A DNA stretch of 64,000 nucleotides from the IMG/VR virus record IMGVR_UViG_3300034105_003151, positions 1 through 64,000 of that record, one strand, 5' to 3'. The stretch comes from a virus. A program made the position numbers and the translations under genes. Position 1 is the first letter of the stretch, and every line of letters begins with the position of its first letter. Under the pieces are notes generated by a model, which was not told the origin of the DNA, did not search any database, and was given only the letters and a program-made list of their open reading frames with translations. This document shows, piece by piece, positions 23,131 to 32,039 of this stretch.

Positions 23131-24482
23131 TAATATTCGATATGGATGGTGTTTTAGTAGACATTAAAGATATTCACTACAGTACTCTAAATAAAGCCAT
23201 AGAACAAGAGGCTGGAGATTTGTTTTCAATTAGTTATAATGAACATATTGCTTATTATGACGGTCTAAAAACTTTTGATAAATTAAACTTACTCACAGAA
23301 AAAAAAGGATTGTATAAATCTTCACATCAGAAAATATGGCTAACTAAACAAACTTTGACTCAAGAGTATATAAAAAATTTAAAAGGCGATAAGAATATAC
23401 TAGATACTTTAGAAAAACTTAAAAATGATGGATATATTTTGTGTGTCGCTTCAAATTCTATAAGAGAAACTATTAAGCAAGTCTTATTAGCAACTGGCTA
23501 TATGAAATATATTGATTTCTTTTTATCTAACGAAGATGTAAAGAATGCTAAACCAAATAGTGAGATATATTTACAAGCAATGATCAAAGCTGGTGTGGCT
23601 CCATCAGAAACATTAATTTTAGAAGATTCTCCCGCTGGTGTTACCGGGGCATCTAATACTGGTGCAGATGTCATGATAGTTCAATCTAGTGAAAATGTAA
23701 CATATGACAATATCACTAATATTACAACTAAAAATAGTCAATCTAAACTTAAGAAATGGATTAATCCATCACTAAATATAGTTATACCGATGGCTGGTGC
23801 AGGATCAAGATTCCAACAAGCAGGATATTCTTTTCCTAAACCGTTAATTGATGTACGGGGCGAACCCATGATCAAACGAGTTGTAGATAATCTAAATATA
23901 GAGGCAAAATATACCTATATTGTACAAAAAGAACACTATAATAAGTTCAATCTCTACTCTTTGCTAAATCTTATAACTCCTAATTGTAATATTGTACAAG
24001 TAGAAGATTTGACAGAAGGTGCCGCATGTACCGTATTATTAGCTGAACAATATATTAATAATAATGATCCTTTACTAATAGTTAATTCTGATCAGTTTAT
24101 AGAGTGGCAGAGTGATTTGTTTTATTACAAAATGTCAAACTCAACACTAGATGGATCTATTTTAACTTTTACATCAAGTCATCCTAAATGGTCATTTGTA
24201 AAATTGGATGATGAAAAATTAGTTAATCATGTAGCAGAAAAAGAACCAATTTCCGACATAGCAACAGTTGGTATTTATTATTGGAGAAAGGGTAAAGATT
24301 TTGTTAATTATGCAAAAACAATGATAGATAAAAATTGCCGTATTAATAATGAATTTTATGTTTGTCCGGTTTTTAACTTTGCTATTGAAGACAATAAGAA
24401 ATTTGGAATATTTCCCATCGAAAAAATGTGGGGACTAGGAACACCAGAAGACTTAAGCTATTTCTTAGAAAATTATCGATAA
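23118..24482 (+). CDS. HAD phosphatase/phosphomutase fused to a sugar nucleotidyltransferase
   Basis: A 454-residue two-domain fusion. Residues 1-195 are a HAD hydrolase of the beta-phosphoglucomutase/phosphatase type, with FDMDGVLVD (Asp8, Asp10), SNSIRET, KPNSEIY and EDSPAGVTGA. From about 218 a nucleotidyltransferase domain begins with IPMAGAGSRF (223-232), then FPKPLIDV (the signature Lys), NSDQF and CPVFN. The protein could make a nucleotide-activated sugar from a phosphosugar with dephosphorylation or isomerisation in the same chain. The substrate is unknown. Confidence 0.85.
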   Translation: MHKLIIFDMDGVLVDIKDIHYSTLNKAIEQEAGDLFSISYNEHIAYYDGLKTFDKLNLLTEKKGLYKSSHQKIWLTKQTLTQEYIKNLKGDKNILDTLEKLKNDGYILCVASNSIRETIKQVLLATGYMKYIDFFLSNEDVKNAKPNSEIYLQAMIKAGVAPSETLILEDSPAGVTGASNTGADVMIVQSSENVTYDNITNITTKNSQSKLKKWINPSLNIVIPMAGAGSRFQQAGYSFPKPLIDVRGEPMIKRVVDNLNIEAKYTYIVQKEHYNKFNLYSLLNLITPNCNIVQVEDLTEGAACTVLLAEQYINNNDPLLIVNSDQFIEWQSDLFYYKMSNSTLDGSILTFTSSHPKWSFVKLDDEKLVNHVAEKEPISDIATVGIYYWRKGKDFVNYAKTMIDKNCRINNEFYVCPVFNFAIEDNKKFGIFPIEKMWGLGTPEDLSYFLENYR

Positions 24483-25246
24483 TGGATACAACCTTATTAA
24501 TTCAGGGAAAGCTTGATAGTAGAGTTTATGACTTCTATTGCTATCATTATCAAGATTATCCAAAGATTTTTTCAACATGGTATAATAATGATGTTTCAAA
24601 TAGCATTTGGGTAAATAATTTATATTTGAAGGATTTCCATAAATACAATACTAAAGTACTACTTAATGATTATCCCCCAGATATATTTATTAGTAAGGAA
24701 CAAAATAGACATCTACAAATATGGTCCACTATTAAAGGTTTACAGCAGGTAAAAACAGAAAAAGTAATTAAATTACGAGGTGACGAGGTCTACTCCAACC
24801 TCAATACTATAAAAATACACGAAAATAAAATTACATGCGCCCCAATATATTTCAAATCATGGAGACAATATCCATATCATATAAGTGATCATATAATAGC
24901 TGGATATACTGAAAATCTAGAAAAAATGTTTTATGGAGCATTAAGTAAAATATATGATAAGGATGAAATTAATAGAATCACTCCTGAGTATAAAAATCTC
25001 GTTACCGAAACACTATTAGGAATATCTTATCTAGAAGAAAAATTTAATATTCAATTTGATTTCTCTGATAAGTCTAGACAAATATTCGTAGAAAATTTCG
25101 ATATACTAAATTTAGAATCCCTAAAACCTTATTGTGTAACTGCAAACTATATCAAAAAAACATGGTACAGTGATTTTATTCCAGAACATAATGATAGTAT
25201 ATCTAATATAGAAGACTCATATATAATTAGAAGAAAAAAAATATGA
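24482..25246 (+). CDS. WavE-like LPS biosynthesis glycosyltransferase
   Basis: The ATG at 24482 overlaps the previous stop (TAATG) and gives 254 residues. The N-terminal LLIQGKLDSRVYDFYC, then STWYNND and KVIKLRGDEVYSN, resembles the WavE family named from Vibrio LPS core synthesis. It likely has a GT-A-like fold. It continues the glycan operon. Confidence 0.68.
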   Translation: MDTTLLIQGKLDSRVYDFYCYHYQDYPKIFSTWYNNDVSNSIWVNNLYLKDFHKYNTKVLLNDYPPDIFISKEQNRHLQIWSTIKGLQQVKTEKVIKLRGDEVYSNLNTIKIHENKITCAPIYFKSWRQYPYHISDHIIAGYTENLEKMFYGALSKIYDKDEINRITPEYKNLVTETLLGISYLEEKFNIQFDFSDKSRQIFVENFDILNLESLKPYCVTANYIKKTWYSDFIPEHNDSISNIEDSYIIRRKKI

Positions 25247-25560
25247 AGACTTACAACATAGACAAAATGATTAATGGATGGTTTGTTGGTAATTTTTTTC
25301 CATCTGCATTTAATACTGATCTTTGTGAAGTTGCTGTAAAAAAATATAAAAAGGATGAACTTAATCTTTCTCATTATCATAAAATATCTACAGAAATAAC
25401 ACTAGTATTAACAGGCATTATACAAATGAATGATCAAATCTTTAATACTGGAGATATTATTGTAGTTTCTCCCGGAGAAAAAACAACTTTTCGCTCAATA
25501 ACAGATAGTGTATTAGTTGTAGTAAAAACTCCCGGTGCTATTAATGATAAATTCATATGA
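25243..25560 (+). CDS. Small cupin-fold protein
   Basis: A 105-residue single-domain cupin. Residues LSHYHKISTEITLVLTG (about 41-57) contain the metal-site His/Glu pattern, and GDIIVVSPGEKTTFRS forms the second motif. Such cupins in sugar operons are often epimerases, isomerases or sugar binders. The exact activity is not readable. Confidence 0.8.
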   Translation: MKTYNIDKMINGWFVGNFFPSAFNTDLCEVAVKKYKKDELNLSHYHKISTEITLVLTGIIQMNDQIFNTGDIIVVSPGEKTTFRSITDSVLVVVKTPGAINDKFI

Positions 25561-26246
25561 GAACAGCAATAATATTAACAGGATTTGTTAGAACTTATAA
25601 AACTACATTTGATTTTTTAGATTATTATTTACTATCTAAATATCCTAATACAGATTTATATTTAATGACTTGGGATCATACTCAAAATAATCCTAAGATT
25701 ACAAATTTAGATACTTATGATAAAATAGATCAAAATGATATACTAGAAACATATAATAAGCAAAGAGTCATATCATATGCTTTTGAAGATTATCTTGGTT
25801 TCATACAAACTAAAGAAAAATTATCCCTTATTTCAGATAATAAACAATACAAATATGGAGATTTTTGGGTAGATAGACTCAAGGATCAATGGAGAATAGT
25901 TCAAAAAGGATGGAATTTAATTAAAAATCCAGAACAATATGATATTATTGGTAGAATAAGATACGATATAATGTTTCTAGCAACGCCAGTATTAAAAGAA
26001 AAAGAATTATGTATCCCTCCTGCTCCAACTAATATGTTTGATATTATAAAATACTCTGATCATATGGCTTTTGGTGATCCTGCTCAAATGCAAAAATATT
26101 GTAATCTTTATTCAAGTATATCAGATATGTCAGACAAAGTAGATATTAGTGATGCAGATAAGATGTTGAAATATTATTTAGAAAATCATAATGATCCAAT
26201 TGTTCCAATTATAAATAAAACTCTTAAATATACAATAATGAGATAG
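25557..26246 (+). CDS. GT-like family protein, paralogue 1
   Basis: A 229-residue protein of a family repeated three times in this cluster. It starts with AIILTGFVRTYK, has DLYLMTWDHT and then YDIIGRIRYDIMF (the R-x-R-x-D signature), and ends with a conserved GD-containing segment. The family resembles GT-A-like phage/LPS glycosyltransferases, but no catalytic assignment is secure. It overlaps the cupin gene by 4 bases. Confidence 0.6.
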   Translation: MRTAIILTGFVRTYKTTFDFLDYYLLSKYPNTDLYLMTWDHTQNNPKITNLDTYDKIDQNDILETYNKQRVISYAFEDYLGFIQTKEKLSLISDNKQYKYGDFWVDRLKDQWRIVQKGWNLIKNPEQYDIIGRIRYDIMFLATPVLKEKELCIPPAPTNMFDIIKYSDHMAFGDPAQMQKYCNLYSSISDMSDKVDISDADKMLKYYLENHNDPIVPIINKTLKYTIMR

Positions 26247-26254
26247 GAATTCAT

Positions 26255-26878
26255 ATGAATATAATGTTTGATGTTGGAGCTAACTGGGGAACAGATTCAC
26301 TAGATTTTATAAGAAATAATAATGATTGGGTGTGTTTTGCTTTTGAGCCAACTCCCCAATTGTTTAGTCATTTGGTAAATGTTTCTGCAAGTTTTAAGGA
26401 TAGATATTTTGTTTATCCATATGCTATTAGTGACTTTGTGGGCAAAGCTAATTTTAATGTAGCTGGTCAATCCGATTGGGGATGTAGTTCTTTATTAGAA
26501 TTTTCTGATAACCTAGATAAGACATGGCCGGGTAGAACAGATTTTGTAGTAACAGAAAATATAGAAGTAGATGTTATTAGTCTGAAATACTTTATCGAAA
26601 ATATCGTTCCAAATATCAAAATAGAAAAAATAGACCGTTTTCATTGTGATACTCAAGGAAATGATCTTAAGGTTTTAAAAGGTATGGCAGAATATGTATC
26701 TATAATTCAGCATGGTGTTATAGAGGTGCCACAAAGTACCGAAGTAATGCTATATAAGAATCAACACTCTTTTGAAGAAGCTGTAGAATTTTTACAAAAT
26801 AATGGATTCAAAATATCAAACATCAATTCTCAGCAAAATGAGCTGAATTTATGTTTTGATAGAAAGGAAGTTATATGA
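26255..26878 (+). CDS. FkbM-family methyltransferase
   Basis: A 207-residue SAM-dependent methyltransferase of the FkbM type: FDVGANWG (5-12, SAM loop), FAFEPTPQLF, YAISDFVGKANF and the family's DRFHCDTQGNDLKVLKGM. FkbM enzymes O-methylate sugars and polyketides. Here it probably methylates the glycan made by the surrounding genes. Confidence 0.88.
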   Translation: MNIMFDVGANWGTDSLDFIRNNNDWVCFAFEPTPQLFSHLVNVSASFKDRYFVYPYAISDFVGKANFNVAGQSDWGCSSLLEFSDNLDKTWPGRTDFVVTENIEVDVISLKYFIENIVPNIKIEKIDRFHCDTQGNDLKVLKGMAEYVSIIQHGVIEVPQSTEVMLYKNQHSFEEAVEFLQNNGFKISNINSQQNELNLCFDRKEVI

Positions 26879-27360
26879 AATATATAGCTCATAGAGGCAA
26901 CCTATTTGGTCCTAGTCCACTTGAAAATACTATACCTAGAATTCGAACGTGCTTACACGATGGGTACGATGTGGAAATAGATGTACATTATGTAGACGGT
27001 CAATTTTGGCTAGGACACGATGAACCTAAAGATATCATTGATGTCAAATTTATGCTGGAGCATCGTGACAAATTATGGATTCATGCTAAAAATAAAGAAG
27101 CCTTATTTCAACTACAGCTAACTAATGACTATAACGAATATACTAAATTCCAGACGCTAAATTACTTTTGGCATAATAAAGATGATTACACACTGACTTC
27201 TCATCGGCATATTTGGGCATATCCGGGTTCCGCTGTTAATAACCAAACAGTTGTAGTAATGCCTGAATGGTATGATTCTAGTGAAGATATAGAAAAAGCA
27301 TATGCAATTTGTTCTGATTATATAGTTAAGTATTCAAACAAAAGATTCATTAATAAATGA
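26875..27360 (+). CDS. Glycerophosphodiester phosphodiesterase-like protein
   Basis: A 161-residue protein with HRGN (6-9), LENTIPRIRTC and VEIDVHYV (33-40), the metal-binding His/Glu/Asp set of the GDPD TIM barrel, and LGHDEP. It is about two thirds the usual length, so the barrel is compact or partial. It could process a glycerophosphoryl group on the glycan or a lipid. Confidence 0.78.
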   Translation: MKYIAHRGNLFGPSPLENTIPRIRTCLHDGYDVEIDVHYVDGQFWLGHDEPKDIIDVKFMLEHRDKLWIHAKNKEALFQLQLTNDYNEYTKFQTLNYFWHNKDDYTLTSHRHIWAYPGSAVNNQTVVVMPEWYDSSEDIEKAYAICSDYIVKYSNKRFINK

Positions 27361-28127
27361 ACATAGCATTTTGCATATCTGGTCATGCCAGAACATACAA
27401 ACATCTACATCAGAATTACTTGGATTTTTATTCTCATATAAGTAAATATGGAAATATAGATGTATTTGCGGCTCTATGGGATACTCAAAATACTTTTCAT
27501 AGTTGGTCGGCTGCTCATGGATTATTAGATGGTAGAACATGCGGAGAATATCTAAATGAAGATGAGATTAAAAAACATTTTCAGGCTTCCAAAGTTGTTT
27601 TATTTCCTTATTCGTTTTATGACTCCCCCTGGTCGCCCCTGTGTTGTCATAAATTAACGTCAGTCCCTTATTCCTGGGATGCTCGCGGTATTTCGCCCAA
27701 TGGAATAGTTCATTCTGCAAAAATGCTATTCTTAATTTTTCAAGCCAATATGCTCAAAAGTTATTCTGAACAATTTACTACTTATGACTTAGTATTTCGC
27801 TTAAGACCAGATATGATACTAAATAAAGAAGTATATGTCAGAATAGATTTTAATAATTTAGACTTCAATAATTTATACAGATTTAATAATGATGATAGAT
27901 TTGCATTTGGTTCCTCTCAAATAATGGATAAATACTCTAGTTCAATTTTACAAATAGCTCATGCGTACAATAATAATATCTTTGGAGATCCAGAATCAGT
28001 ACAGCAAACCTGTATCGAAATGTGCATTCATAAAGATCAACTAAAAACAATAGAAGATTTCGGACCATTACTTGGTGATAATATGCAGATTCGTGTTCAA
28101 AAAAATGATACAGGAATTCAAAAATGA
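27357..28127 (+). CDS. GT-like family protein, paralogue 2
   Basis: A 256-residue protein related to the genes at 25557 and 28124. It has NIAFCISGHARTYK at the start, DVFAALWDT, then YDLVFRLRPDMIL (R-x-R-x-D) and RFAFGSSQIMDKY. The middle contains an insertion with several Cys and Trp. It is probably a glycosyltransferase by context. Confidence 0.6.
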   Translation: MNIAFCISGHARTYKHLHQNYLDFYSHISKYGNIDVFAALWDTQNTFHSWSAAHGLLDGRTCGEYLNEDEIKKHFQASKVVLFPYSFYDSPWSPLCCHKLTSVPYSWDARGISPNGIVHSAKMLFLIFQANMLKSYSEQFTTYDLVFRLRPDMILNKEVYVRIDFNNLDFNNLYRFNNDDRFAFGSSQIMDKYSSSILQIAHAYNNNIFGDPESVQQTCIEMCIHKDQLKTIEDFGPLLGDNMQIRVQKNDTGIQK

Positions 28128-28762
28128 GGGTTGCATTAATATATTCAGGTCTTGTCAATTTTACTCAAAAAACGCTAGATAATCATCACAAGTTTTTAAT
28201 AGATAATTATGATACAGATATATACATAAGCTCATATGGAGATAGGGTTACTACGCCAAAACCAAAATCAGTCGAGCAAATGGACGATCTACAGGACTGG
28301 ACTTCATATTTTAAGACGGTTATAAATGATCCCAATATTATAGCTAGATCAGAAACAAATCCGGTCAATACCCTATCTATGTTCTACAAGATTTATAGAG
28401 GATTTTGTATGGTTCGTGACTCGGGTAACTCCTACGATATAATTGTTCGTTGTAGATCAGATATAACGTTTGATGCTCCTGTAAATCTAATTATCAATGA
28501 TTCATTAAATGTACCAAAAGGCGGTGATCATCATGGCGGCTTGATGGACTTATTTGCTTATGGTAATTATCCTATCATGAATATGCATTCCAAGCTACAT
28601 TTATTTATCGGTAAATACTTATATTTGGATCGTATAGTACTGCACCCAGAAACACTACTACGCTATCATTGTAATTGCTTAAATATTCCGATTAACCGTT
28701 TTGACCAGAATATTTATTTAAGAAACAGTCTTTTTACATCTACAGCACCCACGGTGTATTGA
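28124..28762 (+). CDS. GT-like family protein, paralogue 3
   Basis: A 212-residue member of the same family: RVALIYSGLVNFTQ, DIYISSYGD, then YDIIVRCRSDITF (R-x-R-x-D) and DLFAYGNYPIM. It is the last gene of the first glycan operon and overlaps its neighbour by ATGA. Catalysis is not assigned. Confidence 0.6.
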   Translation: MRVALIYSGLVNFTQKTLDNHHKFLIDNYDTDIYISSYGDRVTTPKPKSVEQMDDLQDWTSYFKTVINDPNIIARSETNPVNTLSMFYKIYRGFCMVRDSGNSYDIIVRCRSDITFDAPVNLIINDSLNVPKGGDHHGGLMDLFAYGNYPIMNMHSKLHLFIGKYLYLDRIVLHPETLLRYHCNCLNIPINRFDQNIYLRNSLFTSTAPTVY

Positions 28763-28784
28763 GCCTTATTCAAAGGAGTATATT

Positions 28785-29339
28785 ATGCCTATGCCATCAC
28801 CAGAAAATAACGAAGATAAAAGAAAATTTATAGAACGCTGTATGAGCAGCGAAGTAATGAAAAAGGATTATCCAGATTCTAAGCAACGAGTTGCTGTTTG
28901 CTATGGTCAAACTAGAAAAAAATCTAGAGGATCTATCCTAGTAGATTGTGCAGAACTGTATGCTATACAGGCGGGAATTGCTTCATGGGATGATGATTGG
29001 AATGAATTTACTTATGAAGAAGATATCTTAGATATTATTGATGAAGATGGAAGAATTGTTGCCAAAGATAAAAAAGCAGAAAAGAAAAGAGTTACGCTTA
29101 ACAAACCCTTTCGCACTCCAGACGGCCCCAAAAAATTCGCCGTATACGTCAAAAATGAGTCTGGCAACACGGTTATTGTTAGGTTTGGTGATCCCAACAT
29201 GGAAATTAAACGGGACGATCCTGAGAGGAAAAAGGCTTTTAGAGATCGAATGAATTGCGATAATCCAGGCCCAAAATGGAAAGCGAATTATTGGAGTTGT
29301 AAAATGTGGTCAAGTACAAATGTTAGTGATTTAACTTAA
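28785..29339 (+). CDS. Phage virion-associated-type hypothetical protein
   Basis: A 184-residue protein. Its N terminus (MPMPSPENNEDKRKFIERCMS and QRVAVCYGQ) and its C-terminal block (TLNKPFRTPDGPKKFAVYV, RFGDPNMEIKRDD and the final WSCKMWS) recur in phage head-region proteins. AAGGAG precedes the ATG. It opens the probable structural and lysis block. Function is unknown; a head or scaffold association is inferred from family context only. Confidence 0.6.
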   Translation: MPMPSPENNEDKRKFIERCMSSEVMKKDYPDSKQRVAVCYGQTRKKSRGSILVDCAELYAIQAGIASWDDDWNEFTYEEDILDIIDEDGRIVAKDKKAEKKRVTLNKPFRTPDGPKKFAVYVKNESGNTVIVRFGDPNMEIKRDDPERKKAFRDRMNCDNPGPKWKANYWSCKMWSSTNVSDLT

Positions 29340-29348
29340 GGAGAAAAG

Positions 29349-29882
29349 ATGTCAGACCAAACGACAATAGAAGAATTATTAAAAGAAGAACCAGTAAAAG
29401 CACAGGAAACAGAAGAATATTCCTCAAATCCCGTTATTGAACTTCTCAAGAAATCCTTAAATATACATTGGCAACAGACTACATCACTATCTGCTCAAGC
29501 TGTTCATCTTGATAGATGGGGATATAAGAAACTAGCTGCTGTTATTAAAGAAGACGCTCTAGAAGAACATCAACACGCTATGGTAAATATAGCAAGATTA
29601 GAATTTTTTGATGAAGACTACCAACCATTAGTAGTTGCTCCAGCTTCTTGGTCAAGACACGATATGTTAGCTATGATTAAATACAATCTTGACTCTGTTA
29701 GAGAAGCTTCACTAGCAGAAAGAGCCACTATTGTAGCAGCAAGATCGGTTGGTGATGAAATCACTGCTCAAATTATGATTCCTCTTCTTCAGGGTAGCGA
29801 AAATGGAATAGAATTATATGAGGGGTATCTAAAGTTAATTGATCAAATGGGCCTAGATAATTTCTTATCAATACAAGTATAA
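29349..29882 (+). CDS. Ferritin-like diiron protein
   Basis: A 177-residue four-helix protein. IHWQQTTSLSAQAVHLDRWGY, then KEDALEEHQHAMV (E-x2-H) and a second helix with EITAQIMIPLLQGSENGIE fit the bacterioferritin/Dps-like diiron fold. The N-terminal 25 residues are an acidic extension. It could store iron, protect against oxidants or bind DNA. In phage genomes such proteins are rare. Confidence 0.75.
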   Translation: MSDQTTIEELLKEEPVKAQETEEYSSNPVIELLKKSLNIHWQQTTSLSAQAVHLDRWGYKKLAAVIKEDALEEHQHAMVNIARLEFFDEDYQPLVVAPASWSRHDMLAMIKYNLDSVREASLAERATIVAARSVGDEITAQIMIPLLQGSENGIELYEGYLKLIDQMGLDNFLSIQV

Positions 29883-29893
29883 AGGAATAAATA

Positions 29894-30328
29894 ATGAGCA
29901 GACTAATAGAAATAATGAAAGCTGTTTCAGAAGAAATAGTTCGTCCTCTAAAAGCTGATCAAGAAGAGGAATTTCAAGAATATAAAAATGAACTATATGA
30001 AATGAATATATCAGCACTTAAAATCATGCTAAATAACATTAGTACAATATTGAACAATATAAAAGATCCCAAAGTCATGGAAAACTTGACAGAACCTTGG
30101 CTACAGGGTAAAATCTCTGTAGCAGAGGATTACATCAGTACGTTGCACGATTTCGTCATGTACGCCCAGGAATCAGACGATAGTGTAATAGCTGCTGATA
30201 AACCCGGCTTGTGGGAAAATATCAGAAAGAAAAAGGAAAAAGAAGGTAAGAAGTATCGCCCTGCTAAACCGGGAGATAAAGATAGACCGGACCCTGAACA
30301 ATGGAACAAGCTCACAAAAAAAGACTGA
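29894..30328 (+). CDS. Hypothetical virion-associated-type protein
   Basis: A 144-residue helical protein with a Lys-rich C-terminal segment (NIRKKKEKEGKKYRPAKPGD followed by RPDPEQWNKL). This pattern recurs at the ends of phage head-region proteins. AAAGGA precedes the ATG. No enzymatic motif was seen. Confidence 0.58.
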   Translation: MSRLIEIMKAVSEEIVRPLKADQEEEFQEYKNELYEMNISALKIMLNNISTILNNIKDPKVMENLTEPWLQGKISVAEDYISTLHDFVMYAQESDDSVIAADKPGLWENIRKKKEKEGKKYRPAKPGDKDRPDPEQWNKLTKKD

Positions 30329-30370
30329 CGATTGTTTTTGATTTAATTGATTGACACCAAAGGAGACACC

Positions 30371-30928
30371 ATGGAATTTGATACATTGGTTGAGTATTAC
30401 ACTATTGCTAAGAAGACAATTTCTAAACTAGGTAGAAGATATTACCCATCTCTTGTAAAAGAAATGCTTAATAATGAAGATGCTATTAGTACTGTGGCAT
30501 CTGCAATTATGACAGCGGACTGGAAGTGGGACGCTACTAAGAAAGGCAAAATATCTGGGCTTAGTAAAAGTAAATATTCTTTTAGAAATCAATATGTTAT
30601 CTGGGCATTGAAAGATTATATCAGTGCTAAGTATAATAAAAATCACAAACAAGAAAAGCTTATTGAACACGCCAAGAATAATAAAACTAACGAATTTTCA
30701 TCAGACCCCGCAGAAATATATGAAGAAAAAGAAGAACGGGGCGATCTAATTAATAAGATCAATAATTGTGGTATGACAACGCTACAAAAAAATCAACTCA
30801 TAGAATATTACTTAAATGAGAGAACATATGAAGAGATAGGTTCGGAATATGGTGTGACAAGAGAAGCCGTTAGGCTGAATGTCAAAAAGGGATTGGAAAA
30901 ATTAAGAGGATTAATGAATGCAGTGTAA
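30371..30928 (+). CDS. RNA polymerase sigma factor-like protein
   Basis: The ATG at 30371 follows AAGGAGA and gives 185 residues. The C terminus has a region 4 helix-turn-helix, with TYEEIGSEYGVTREAVR then LEKLR at about 150-177. A region 2-like helical part is present (YSFRNQYVIWALKDYIS). The size and layout fit a phage alternative sigma (as with T4 gp55 or SPO1-type factors), directing host RNA polymerase to middle or late promoters. Confidence 0.82.
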   Translation: MEFDTLVEYYTIAKKTISKLGRRYYPSLVKEMLNNEDAISTVASAIMTADWKWDATKKGKISGLSKSKYSFRNQYVIWALKDYISAKYNKNHKQEKLIEHAKNNKTNEFSSDPAEIYEEKEERGDLINKINNCGMTTLQKNQLIEYYLNERTYEEIGSEYGVTREAVRLNVKKGLEKLRGLMNAV

Positions 30929-31244
30929 TATTCATGTTTTTTTCTACACATATTATGCAGAACAAATACTCGTTTTATCAAAAGATGACAAAGACCTTTT
31001 GCTGCCTTCAACATCATTAGAGAATCACGATTCATTAGATTCTGCAATACGCAATTTACTTTTAGATATTAATCATCTCAGCTCTCCAAAATTAGTATCG
31101 ATGGAATACAGTAAAGGAAAATCATTAGATTTATTTTATAGTATCCACATACCAAACAATAGAGTATATAAAGAAAAATTCTTGGACATCTCGCCCTATA
31201 TACCAGAAAATCAGATTGTGAGAAAATTTCTATGCGTAATTTGA
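30918..31244 (+). CDS. Hypothetical protein
   Basis: A 108-residue protein translated by overlap from the sigma factor. The alternating strands at the start (CNIHVFFYTYYAEQILVL) and a following acidic helix resemble a Nudix-like opening, but a Nudix box is not visible. Function unknown. Confidence 0.55.
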   Translation: MQCNIHVFFYTYYAEQILVLSKDDKDLLLPSTSLENHDSLDSAIRNLLLDINHLSSPKLVSMEYSKGKSLDLFYSIHIPNNRVYKEKFLDISPYIPENQIVRKFLCVI

Positions 31245-31621
31245 TTCAAAAATTGAGAAGTTATTTTCTCAAACAAGAGATCAAGCAACCAAAATCTAAA
31301 GAGTCGGATCTTTATTGTTTAACTATTATATGTAATAAGAACACATATGAGATGGCTATGTATATTGATTATGACCTTATATTGAAAAATAGTCAAGATC
31401 CAGTGACAGATCCTGAAAAATTTGCTGCTTTTTTGCATACTCTTTATTCAGATAAGGAGTTATTTGGTACTATGATAAAGAATAATCTAGAAGTTAATAA
31501 TAATGATTTTACTAATACTGTAAGTAAATATCTAAATTTCTGGTTCAGTGAAGACCTGAAAAAGAAAAAGAAGAAAAAAGAACCACTCATTGACCCACTA
31601 CAGGTGTTTAAACATGGATAA
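31232..31621 (+). CDS. Hypothetical protein with poly-Lys tail
   Basis: A 129-residue protein with a soluble alpha/beta body and a run of eight Lys near the C terminus. It overlaps both neighbours. No family was recognised. Confidence 0.55.
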   Translation: MRNLIQKLRSYFLKQEIKQPKSKESDLYCLTIICNKNTYEMAMYIDYDLILKNSQDPVTDPEKFAAFLHTLYSDKELFGTMIKNNLEVNNNDFTNTVSKYLNFWFSEDLKKKKKKKEPLIDPLQVFKHG

Positions 31622-32039
31622 TTTAATTATTTGGGAAAAATGGAGAGATCCTTTTTTGGGATATGACGAAAATGAGATAGATGTAGAACATCAAAATCAG
31701 AAAGCCGTTATAGACGCGGTTAATGATCATACCGATGAACCAGCGCCCGTGGCTAATTCTACTAAAGATGTTCGGGTTTTATCTACTCCTCTAGGTATTA
31801 TTCCTTTTAATGAGTTTACTGCTTCTGGAAAAATCTTTAATTTCTGGACAGGTCATACTAATTTTGATATTAGTGAAGACATTTGCAGAATAATGAAACG
31901 AACAGAAGGAGTTGAGACATTAACTATCTTTACAAGATATAGATTTAGAGTCTCTGTGGGTAAAGCTTTTGATGAAGCATCCATAAAAAGTAAGTTTTGT
32001 GAAAACGTATACAAATATCTTGATCAACAAAATGATTAA
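31614..32039 (+). CDS. Hypothetical protein
   Basis: The ATG at 31614 overlaps the previous stop and gives 141 residues. The segment VLSTPLGIIPFNEFT followed by NFWTGHTNFDIS and TLTIFTRYRFRVSVG suggests a compact alpha/beta domain. It lies directly upstream of the ClpP-like gene and overlaps it, so the two may work together; function unknown. Confidence 0.58.
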   Translation: MDNLIIWEKWRDPFLGYDENEIDVEHQNQKAVIDAVNDHTDEPAPVANSTKDVRVLSTPLGIIPFNEFTASGKIFNFWTGHTNFDISEDICRIMKRTEGVETLTIFTRYRFRVSVGKAFDEASIKSKFCENVYKYLDQQND

